Shown: positions 57,926 to 64,000 of the stretch, one piece after another | Numbering within the stretch: the stretch's first letter is position 1 | How the letters are laid out: each line of letters starts with the position of its first letter | Source of the DNA: Palsa-504 sp963744575 | GTDB lineage: Bacteria; Actinomycetota; Actinomycetes; Streptosporangiales; Streptosporangiaceae | Reading direction: 5' to 3' | Length of the DNA stretch: 64,000 nucleotides | NCBI GenBank assembly: GCA_963744575.1 | Contig: CAVUUF010000003.1 | Span: forward strand, 207,356-271,355 | The notes under the pieces: model-generated | The model's database searches: none | Seen by the model: the letters and a program-made list of their open reading frames with translations, nothing else | Told to the model about the DNA's origin: nothing | Program-made: the position numbers and the translations under genes

Positions 57926-57946
57926 GGTAGCGCACCGTGCGCTACC
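57926..57946. promoter_or_regulatory. Perfect 21-bp operator-like dyad between pra-like and XRE genes
   Basis: GGTAGCGCAC and GTGCGCTACC flank a single central C. It lies between the divergent pra-like and XRE genes, close to the leftward start. Probably the binding site of the XRE regulator or of another element repressor that keeps transfer genes off. Confidence 0.65.
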
Positions 57947-58043
57947 GCTTGTGTCACTAGCGTCAAGCCGGTCCGGCGCAGGAACCCGGAAAAATCTTCC
58001 GGGGTACCGCGTAGGCCGCGGGAAAGGTCAAGCCGTGCGCGGT

Positions 58044-59261
58044 ATGACGGAGAACCTGACCGTTGGCGAGCGGGTGGCCTGGTACCGGCGCCGCCGGGGA
58101 ATGTCCCAAGAAGTTCTCGCGGGCCTGGTCGGCCGCACGGCCGACTGGCTGCAACGGGCCGAGAACAACCGGATCCAGCTTGACCGGCTGTCGGTCATCC
58201 GCTCCCTCGCCGAGGTGCTCGACGTGTCCATCGGCGACCTGATCGGCGAGCCGACCCTGCTGGACTGGACCGCCGAGAGCCGGACTCAGACCGTGCCCGC
58301 GCTCCGCGCGGTCCTCATGGATTACAGCCAGCTGTCGGCCCTGCTGGCCAGCAGCGAGAGTGACAGCGAACCGCCCGCGCTGGATCAGCTCGCCCGGAAG
58401 GTGGACGCCATCTTCGAGGCCTACCAGCACTCCCGGTTCGGGTATGTCACGGCGCAGGCCCCAGGGCTGCTCCAGGACACCGTGACGGCGGCCCGGGCAG
58501 CAGGCGGCGACGACGCAATCCGCGCCTATGAGCTGCTGGCGCTCAGCTACCAGGCCGCCGCGTCGGTCCTGACCAAGCTCGGTGAGGCGGACCTGGCCTG
58601 GATCGCTGCCGAGCGCGGCCTGACCGCGGCGCAGCGGACCGATAGCAAAGTCATCCTCGGCTCGCTGTTCCGCTCCGTCGCTCACACCCTGCTGTCGACC
58701 GGCCGGTTCCAGCCCGCGGTGCAACTGATCAACCGCGCGGCCGCGGTGCTCGGCGACGAGCTGGGCACGGCGGACGGGCCGATGCTATCGGTCTACGGGT
58801 CGCTGTTCCTCACCGGAGCCATGGCCGCGTCCCGCGCTGAAGACCGTCCTACCACGCGGGCATTCCTTCAGGAAGCCCAGCAGGCTGCCAGTCGGCTCGG
58901 CACCGACGCCAACTACATGTGGACCGCGTTCGGCCCGACGAACGTCGCAATTCACCAGGTCAACACCGCGATGGAACTCGGCGACGTGCAGATCGCCCTC
59001 GACCTCGGCCCGGCCCTGGATACCTCCGGCCTGCCGACCGAGCGGCGGGTCCGGCACGCGCTGGATGTTGCTCGTGCCTACAGTGCCCGCAACCGGCGGG
59101 ATGAAGGGCTAGCGATCGTCCTGGACGCCGAGCGGATGGCGCCCGAACAGGTACGCCATCACTACATCAGCCGCCAGCTCGTGCTGACCTGGATGCGCCA
59201 GCAGCGGCGCACGCCCAGCCTGGAGCTCGCTGGCCTGGCGGCCCGGCTGCGCCTGACCTGA
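58044..59261 (+). CDS. XRE-family regulator with TPR-like C-terminal domain
   Basis: A ~405-residue protein. The XRE HTH spans about 5-60 (GERVAWYRRRRGMSQEVLAG, LVGRTADWLQRAENNRIQLD), followed by helical repeats to the end (LLALSYQAAASVLTKLGEAD, LGSLFRSVAHTLLSTGRFQP), the architecture of signal-responsive regulators in actinomycetes. ATG 58044 is preferred to earlier frames that cross the dyad. It is divergent from the AICE transfer operon and upstream of the Nudix gene, so it may be the element's master regulator. Confidence 0.85.
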   Translation: MTENLTVGERVAWYRRRRGMSQEVLAGLVGRTADWLQRAENNRIQLDRLSVIRSLAEVLDVSIGDLIGEPTLLDWTAESRTQTVPALRAVLMDYSQLSALLASSESDSEPPALDQLARKVDAIFEAYQHSRFGYVTAQAPGLLQDTVTAARAAGGDDAIRAYELLALSYQAAASVLTKLGEADLAWIAAERGLTAAQRTDSKVILGSLFRSVAHTLLSTGRFQPAVQLINRAAAVLGDELGTADGPMLSVYGSLFLTGAMAASRAEDRPTTRAFLQEAQQAASRLGTDANYMWTAFGPTNVAIHQVNTAMELGDVQIALDLGPALDTSGLPTERRVRHALDVARAYSARNRRDEGLAIVLDAERMAPEQVRHHYISRQLVLTWMRQQRRTPSLELAGLAARLRLT

Positions 59262-59279
59262 CTGCCGTACAGTGGGCAG

Positions 59280-59750
59280 GTGAGCGACCCCACAGCCACA
59301 TTCGCCACGCCCCGGGTCGCCTCCGGGGCGCTGTTCGTCGACGGCGACCGCATCCTGCTCGTCCGCAAGACCTACGGCAACGGCTGGGACATCCCCGGTG
59401 GCTACGCCGAGATCGGCGAGTCACCCGCCGCCGCCTGCCAGCGCGAGCTGAAAGAGGAACTAGGCATCCAGCGCGAGATGCAGCGACTGCTGATCACTGA
59501 CTGGGCACCGCACGTCGATGAAGGCGACAAGATCCTCTATATCTTCGACTGCGGTGACCTCGGCGCCGACCAGGACCGCATCCAGCTCCAAAACGGTGAA
59601 CTGGACCGATGGGAATGGGTCCCAGTCCGGCAGTTGCCGGACTATGTCATTCCGCGGCTCGCCCGTCGGCTCACCAGCGCATACCACGCCTATTCAGGCG
59701 GAACGCCGATCTACCTCGAACACGGCGAGTCGGCGCTTCCCCCGTCCTGA
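59280..59750 (+). CDS. Nudix hydrolase (Pif-like position)
   Basis: A 156-residue pyrophosphohydrolase with a complete Nudix box: GGYAEIGESPAAACQRELKE followed by ELGI. N-terminal ASGALFVDGDRILLVRKTYG and IPGGYAEIG fit a stand-alone Nudix domain. In pSAM2, the Nudix protein Pif blocks entry of a second copy of the element; this gene lies in the same kind of place. GTG 59280, 18 bp after the XRE stop, so co-transcribed. Substrate unknown. Confidence 0.88.
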   Translation: MSDPTATFATPRVASGALFVDGDRILLVRKTYGNGWDIPGGYAEIGESPAAACQRELKEELGIQREMQRLLITDWAPHVDEGDKILYIFDCGDLGADQDRIQLQNGELDRWEWVPVRQLPDYVIPRLARRLTSAYHAYSGGTPIYLEHGESALPPS

Positions 59751-59903
59751 GCCTTCCCCTCATCCACCAGGCATTCACCAACCTCAAAACGGCAGCGCGG
59801 ATCACGCACCCGCCTACGGCAGCTTGGCGACCAGGCCCGAGCCGCCGCGAGCACACGGACGAGGCGGAGTAAGTCCCCGGCTCTATGACATCCGACGTGT
59901 CTG

Positions 59904-60230
59904 TTAGGCACCCGGCGGCTGGTAGGCGATCCCTTTCGCCCGCTCGGCGATCGTGGTCAGATCGCTGGACTCGATCAGTTCGTGCGTCTCGAAACGCGTG
60001 AAGGCGTCCGAACTGGTGGCCGCTAGACTCACCGCGGCCATGGTGTGCGAGTCAGGCAGCACGAAGACGCCCGCGCCATCGTACTGTCCGAACATCCAGT
60101 AGTACGATTCGAGGCTTCCTCCGGCCGACTCCGCCAGCTGCTGGACGACAGCTGCCCGGTCGGAGGGCTTCGCGACGAACCGTTTCATCGTCTCGCCGGT
60201 GAGGCTGAACAGAACCAGGTATTTTGCCAC
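59904..60230 (-). CDS. GYD domain protein
   Basis: A 108-residue ferredoxin-like-fold protein of the GYD family: KYLVLFSLTGETMKRFVAKP at the N terminus, GGSLESYYWMFGQYDGAGVF near the middle, and MAAVSLAATSSDAFTRFETH. Usually cytoplasmic and of unknown function. One of four consecutive valine codons (GTG 60230-60239) is the start; GGGGGTGG is just upstream. Stands alone. Confidence 0.75.
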   Translation of the reverse strand: MAKYLVLFSLTGETMKRFVAKPSDRAAVVQQLAESAGGSLESYYWMFGQYDGAGVFVLPDSHTMAAVSLAATSSDAFTRFETHELIESSDLTTIAERAKGIAYQPPGA

Positions 60231-60404
60231 CACTACCACCCCCAAGTGCAAGATCGCATATCTGATCTCGCTCTGCCGGTCAGTATCTCGCTCACCGTCT
60301 CCGGCTTCAAGCCACAGCACGCCATGGCACACTGTTGGCACTGCCTGTCAGGCAGGGACTGTCTGCGTGCACTGTCTGGGTTGCGTTGCCGAATTGAGCC
60401 GTAC

Positions 60405-60516
60405 TTGATCAAGGCGGCGCCTACGGCGCCGCTGGCCCGGCGCCAGCGTCGGCCTCTGGCCTTGGGAGGCCCCGGCCGACGCGCGCCGGGCCAACCGCTC
60501 GGACACCGTTGATCAA
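60405..60516. repeat. 112-bp compound palindromic element bounded by TTGATCAA
   Basis: TTGATCAA stands at 60405-60412 and 60509-60516. Between them are an 8-bp perfect hairpin GCGGCGCC-TAC-GGCGCCGC (60414-60432) and a larger inverted repeat with arms at 60434-60454 and 60474-60492 (GGCCCGGCGC..GCGTCGGCC, two-base bulge) enclosing a GC-rich loop. The surrounding 60231-60619 has no gene. It could be a MITE-like element, a BIME-like repeat or a structured RNA. Confidence 0.6.
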
Positions 60517-60619
60517 CCGGCCCACCCGGCACGGGCCCCGGAGCTGGGGCGCTGCCGTCTTCCTCGCGTCCGTCGTCCAGCTCACGGCCGACACGTCTGG
60601 ACGCCGCTGCGGTCGCGTT

Positions 60620-61573
60620 CTATCCGGCTGACTGGTTCAGGCGCCGGTGGACGTCCAAGGTGAGTTCCAGCGCGGGCAGCGCACTGGCCGGTTCGATCAA
60701 GTTGTCGGCCTCTCCGTTGAGGCAGCCCAGCACGTGGTCGATCATCGCCTCATAGGGGCTGGCCGCGGGCAGGTCGATGGCGTGCTCGCCATCGGCGGTG
60801 CACTCGGTAAGGGCCGCGGGGCCCTGGCCGGTGAATCCGGCGCGCATTTCGTATTCCAGCACCGCGCCGGTGAAGGTAGCGCGCCAGCCGCCGCGCATCC
60901 CGTAGGGCTGTGGCATCAGCGACGAACTGGCGCACCGGGCCATAGCGTGCGGGTAGCTGAGCAGGACCTCGGCGGCCGACCCGCGGCCACCAGGGCCACC
61001 GGTGCCGGTGACATAGACAGTGCCGGGCTGGCCCAGCAGGCCGATGGCCAGGTCGAAGTCGGCATGCATCATGTCCAGTGCCAGCGTGTCCAGGCCGAGG
61101 TCGTAGCCCTCCCAGAGCAGCGCGGAGCGGCCCTCGATCTCCAGCACCTGCGGCGGCCCGTACCGCTGGTCGGCCACCGCCTGGCGCAGGTGCTGGTTAG
61201 CCGGGCTGAACCGGGAGAACATGTCTACGAACGCCTTCCGGCCAGTGGCCCGCTGGGCGGCGACGACGCGACGGGCATCATCGAGAGTGTCAGCCAGCGG
61301 CAGCTCGATGAGCACGTCCTTGCTCGCCTGCATGGCGCGCACGGCGACCTCGGCGTGCAGCCGGGTCGGCAGGCAGATGTCCACCAGGTCCACCGAGGCA
61401 TCGCTGATCACGGCGTCCAGGTCGGTCGTGGTGGCGAACCCGAACTGGCCGCTGATCTTGGCCAGCTTGTCCGGGGTCCGGCCGAACACGATCACCTGGT
61501 CCACGTCGGGCCGCTGCGCGTACACAGCAGCGTGGGCCTGGCCAAACCCGGTGCCCAGCAGCGCGATCTTCAT
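60620..61573 (-). CDS. Gfo/Idh/MocA family protein lacking the EKP lysine
   Basis: A 317-residue Rossmann-fold protein with MKIALLGTGFGQAHAAVYAQ at the N terminus, VIVFGRTPDKLAKI, and the C-terminal domain LALDMMHADFDLAIGLLGQP. Where the family has the catalytic Glu-Lys-Pro motif this protein reads DVLIELPLADTL, so the usual lysine is leucine. It may bind NAD(P) and a sugar without the normal chemistry, or use another acid-base residue. AAAGGAG precedes ATG 61573. Stands alone between GYD and a gene-poor stretch. Confidence 0.8.
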   Translation of the reverse strand: MKIALLGTGFGQAHAAVYAQRPDVDQVIVFGRTPDKLAKISGQFGFATTTDLDAVISDASVDLVDICLPTRLHAEVAVRAMQASKDVLIELPLADTLDDARRVVAAQRATGRKAFVDMFSRFSPANQHLRQAVADQRYGPPQVLEIEGRSALLWEGYDLGLDTLALDMMHADFDLAIGLLGQPGTVYVTGTGGPGGRGSAAEVLLSYPHAMARCASSSLMPQPYGMRGGWRATFTGAVLEYEMRAGFTGQGPAALTECTADGEHAIDLPAASPYEAMIDHVLGCLNGEADNLIEPASALPALELTLDVHRRLNQSAG

Positions 61574-62389
61574 CTTGGTCAGCTCCTTTCCTGGCTGCAG
61601 GCACAAGCCGGTGCCCTGGGACCAGCCGTACATGGGAGCGGCGAGCGCCGCCTGGCACCACCACGATAGAAGGCAGGTAGGACAGTTCTCGTCCCCCTGA
61701 GAAACGCACCGCTCGAAACTCTGCCCAGCCGGTCTAACAGTCCTGGCCGGGCTCAGCTCCGGGGATGGCCCGCACAGTGTCCGGGGGCGCCCCTCCACCG
61801 TCAAGGGCGCTTCGCGTTTCCTTTCGAAAATGGCCTACGGCCCACCCTTGACCGCGGAGCCTCTACGCCCCCTCCGGTCAGAAACCAAGGGTCAGACAGC
61901 AGCCTGCCCGGACCGGGCGCGGGCCATCCCCTGCACGGTGCGGGCAGTCACAGGGCTGATCGCAGTTGACAGCAACTGTGACAGCAACAGCAGCGAACAC
62001 CGGCTAACGGCAGCGACCGTCGACAGCGCATAACTCTCGCACGATCTGTGCCAACTTGGGATATGGCCGGCCTGAAAAGCAGACGATCGAGGGTCAGCGC
62101 CGTCCCGGCGTGACTGTAGCCAAGACTGCAGCCAAGCCGCTGAACAGCACCCGACGCACGTGGACAACTCTGGAATATCGGCCCAGCCTACAGACCGCAA
62201 CGGATGGTCTTGGACGGCTTGCCCACTCCTACGGATCTGAGGGTTGCAGTAACACACCCTTTACATCCGTTCGGGACGAAGAGGTACGGCCAGCATCCGG
62301 ACTCCGCCGCCACCTCGCGGCCTCCGCGAAGTTTCATACGCTGACGCCGGGTAGCTCCGCGGACACCCCCACGAAGAAGGGAGCCAACG
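61574..62389. other. Gene-poor interval
   Basis: About 816 bp. Open frames on both strands lack domains and ribosome sites. GACAGCAAC is directly repeated at 61968 and 61980. Base composition is somewhat less GC-rich than its neighbours. No tRNA-like or att-like copy of the tRNA-Val 3' end is seen here. Confidence 0.45.
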
Positions 62390-62632
62390 ATGGCTACCGG
62401 AGAAACCGGCTTCGATGACGTGACGTTCGACCTGATCTCGGTCCAGTATCACTCACTCAAAGCCGGACACGACTACGGCCAGTACGTCCGCGATGCAGAG
62501 AACGCAGGACTGAAGGACATCGCCCAGTTCTTCCGCCAGACCATGGAAGAGGACTCGGCGCGGGCCGCGCGCTGCCACGAGCTGATCAAGCAGGTCGGCG
62601 GCTCCGACCAGGCCGGACCGGCAATGCACTGA
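62390..62632 (+). CDS. Small helical (ferritin-like) protein of unknown function
   Basis: An 80-residue acidic protein with two predicted helices, DLISVQYHSLKAGHDYGQYV and GLKDIAQFFRQTMEEDSARA, then RCHELIKQVGG. The pattern resembles half of a ferritin-like four-helix bundle, but the metal ligands are not fully there. GGGAG precedes ATG 62390. Lies alone in a gene-poor stretch. Confidence 0.7.
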   Translation: MATGETGFDDVTFDLISVQYHSLKAGHDYGQYVRDAENAGLKDIAQFFRQTMEEDSARAARCHELIKQVGGSDQAGPAMH

Positions 62633-62824
62633 CCCTGGCACCCGGTAGGTCCCGGCTTCATCAGCTGAGAGGCAGCCGGGGCCTGCCGTTGACGGGATGG
62701 CTGCCCGGTGGTCGCGCGGGATATACGCGGGATGATCTTGGAATACACGGTGGGTACCGCCGCTTAATGCCCAGGTAGAAACGCTGCTGGGCGCGAAGTC
62801 ACGTATGCTCTTGAAAACCATTAG

Positions 62825-63754
62825 TTAGGGCGTTGACGTGTCCTGGTGGGTTCGAACGTCTGCGTCAGCATCAGCATTGCCGCCGGGCACCCAGTTCAGC
62901 CTGGACTCCGACCGCTGGATGGACGACCTGGACACCGGAACTGGTAACCGGATCCTCGAAGGCGTCCGCCAGGAAGTGAGGTCGGTAACCGGGTCCCACG
63001 GAGGTGAGGGCGCAGGAACAGGCGCGACTGGCTCAGACCCGCACCTGACAAAATTCTTAAACTCCTGGCGGTCCAGGAAGGCTACGGTGGTGCGCGACTC
63101 CTTCTCATGCCTGCCCTTGCAGCCCCGAGCCCTCATCGCTTCCCTGCAGCGGGCCATGGCACCTGGCAGCCAGCGATCGTGCCACTCGATTGCAGCCGCG
63201 CCCGAGGACGCCTTGTCCCGGTAAGCGGCAAACCACGCCGCCTGCAGCGCCGTCAGCTCATCGAGAATGTCGGGGTGCAAAAACCAGCACGTCCCAAGCT
63301 CGTTGTAAGCCTCAGGGTGGCGGACCCGGAGAACCTCATTAACCCAGCGGCCAAGGGACTGCATGGCCTCAGCCCGCGCCTGCCCCGCAGGAAGGTCGGG
63401 CCACCAGACAGCTTTCTGAGCCTCTGGACGCTTAGCCGTAGCTAGCTCCTGTACTAGCTCAGCGACATCATGCATCTCGTTCCGCAGCTTGTCGACTTCA
63501 CGGGCAGTCTTGGCGAGCTTGTCCAGGCGGCCCTCCACCATGCTCATATCGTGAGCCGCCACTTCGTCGACGACACCGGCCAGGACTTCGGCGATCTGCT
63601 CGACGTACGTTTGCAGCATGCGAAACTTACCTACTGAGCCCTCAAGTTTCTCGACAACCTGCGCCAGCTCGTCCTGACGCTGGCTGATGATGCCGATCTG
63701 AGCATTCAAGTCCACCACCGGATCACCCGATGCCGGGCGCTGCGCCTGGGTCAT
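62825..63754 (-). CDS. DUF4913 domain protein
   Basis: A 309-residue protein with a coiled-coil N-terminal half (IISQRQDELAQVVEKLEGSV, MVEGRLDKLAKTAREVDKLR) and a DUF4913 region (WWPDLPAGQARAEAMQSLGR, WVNEVLRVRHPEAYNELGTC, WFLHPDILDELTALQAAWFA), followed by a less conserved tail. DUF4913 proteins are frequent in actinomycete plasmids and AICEs, so it may mark the right part of the element that starts at tRNA-Val. ATG 63754. Confidence 0.75.
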   Translation of the reverse strand: MTQAQRPASGDPVVDLNAQIGIISQRQDELAQVVEKLEGSVGKFRMLQTYVEQIAEVLAGVVDEVAAHDMSMVEGRLDKLAKTAREVDKLRNEMHDVAELVQELATAKRPEAQKAVWWPDLPAGQARAEAMQSLGRWVNEVLRVRHPEAYNELGTCWFLHPDILDELTALQAAWFAAYRDKASSGAAAIEWHDRWLPGAMARCREAMRARGCKGRHEKESRTTVAFLDRQEFKNFVRCGSEPVAPVPAPSPPWDPVTDLTSWRTPSRIRLPVPVSRSSIQRSESRLNWVPGGNADADADVRTHQDTSTP

Positions 63755-64000
63755 CGGCTACTCCCATCACTTGCGGCCTCATCGACTCCCGATCTTCGCC
63801 GTCCCCACCGCAAGGCGAACAAAACACAACGACGGTGACGATCTCCGCCACCTTCAGCAGTTCGGGGAGAGGCCGCCACGGGACAGGGGCGTGCGATCCG
63901 CGTGCGATAGCGGATGGGAAGCTACGGTCACGCACGGGCAGCCAGGGTCACTCGACAGTTGCAGGCATCGAGAGCCTGGGACGCATCCACGCTGGCCAGG
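63755..64000. other. Window end, no gene called
   Basis: A minus-strand frame at 63723-63935 is open but overlaps the DUF4913 start region and shows no domain or ribosome site. Another gene may begin beyond the window edge. Confidence 0.3.

Larger units (their letters stand above)
52044..59750. mobile_element. pSAM2-like actinomycete integrative and conjugative element at tRNA-Val (right end not defined)
   Basis: Leftward genes in overlapping order: Pra-like activator, two unknowns, TraB/FtsK-like translocase, zinc-ribbon protein, RepSA-type initiator, excisionase, tyrosine integrase. Rightward genes: XRE-TPR regulator and Nudix hydrolase. This is the layout of AICEs such as pSAM2. A second copy of the tRNA 3' end, which should mark the far end, is not visible up to 64000, so the element may extend beyond the window or has lost that end. 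The DUF4913 gene at 62825 could belong to it. Confidence 0.75.

Noticed and set aside
61892..62257. 121-residue minus-strand frame
   Set aside because: No domain, no ribosome site, Ser/Cys/Leu-rich without family resemblance.
62840..62860. GGGTTCGAAC near 62847 as a possible far attachment site of the AICE
   Set aside because: Only about nine bases of the T-loop are shared; the rest of the tRNA-Val 3' end does not match.

Overview
The window is GC-rich chromosomal DNA from an actinomycete, probably a filamentous one; I do not name a genus. The signs are many GTG starts, a mycothiol-dependent-type enzyme, a DUF222-HNH (13E12-type) gene, LacI/TetR/HxlR regulators, and an actinomycete-type integrative element at a tRNA gene.

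1-24.7 kb is mostly metabolic and regulatory chromosome: a SAM methyltransferase, a membrane-anchored LuxR-type protein, an unusual head-to-tail double LacI repressor, one IS1634-type insertion sequence (5080-6876), a PHP protein, an acyl-CoA synthetase, citrate synthase, fumarylacetoacetase, a Kup potassium transporter divergent from an autoregulated LacI gene, and an inositol/rhizopine-type (moc) cluster of dehydrogenase, Rieske ferredoxin and a broken desaturase. From 20.3 to 22.8 kb there is a graveyard of 5'-truncated genes (desaturase, LuxR, TetR, alpha/beta hydrolase, AtuA) in divergent pairs that meet head to head, which looks like deletion scars.

24.7-33.3 kb is an integrated ~8.56 kb phage satellite. 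A large serine integrase, three small coupled early genes, a primase-helicase, an iteron-like repeat array, an HK97-type capsid protein and an HNH nuclease almost all run leftwards. It sits inside a DUF222-HNH gene: the 5' part lies at 22897-24735 and the 3' part at 33294-33437, and the two rejoin in frame. Gene content and target family recall phiRv1 of Mycobacterium tuberculosis, which enters REP13E12 repeats. No portal, large terminase or tail gene is seen, so it probably depends on a helper.

33.5-51.7 kb is catabolic chromosome: DUF427 protein, MetE-like protein, HxlR and GNAT divergent pair, a fused FAD/Fe-S oxidase, an acyl-CoA dehydrogenase, a single-chain biotin-dependent acyl-CoA carboxylase (~1861 aa) immediately downstream of a KAS III-like condensing enzyme with a long N-terminal extension, a class II aldolase, and a kinase-like protein plus ACAD10/11-like dehydrogenase. 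Three of these genes (carboxylase, condensing enzyme, kinase) each carry one single-base indel within 4.2 kb. These are either sequencing errors or recent decay.

51.97 kb to at least 59.75 kb is a pSAM2-like integrative and conjugative element next to tRNA-Val(TAC): tyrosine integrase, excisionase, HUH replication initiator, FtsK/TraB-like translocase, Pra-like activator, an XRE-TPR regulator and a Nudix hydrolase, with a perfect 21-bp operator-like dyad between the divergent transcripts. I see no second copy of the tRNA 3' end, so its right end is undefined. The last 4 kb holds a GYD protein, a Gfo/Idh/MocA protein lacking the usual lysine, a small helical protein and a DUF4913 protein.
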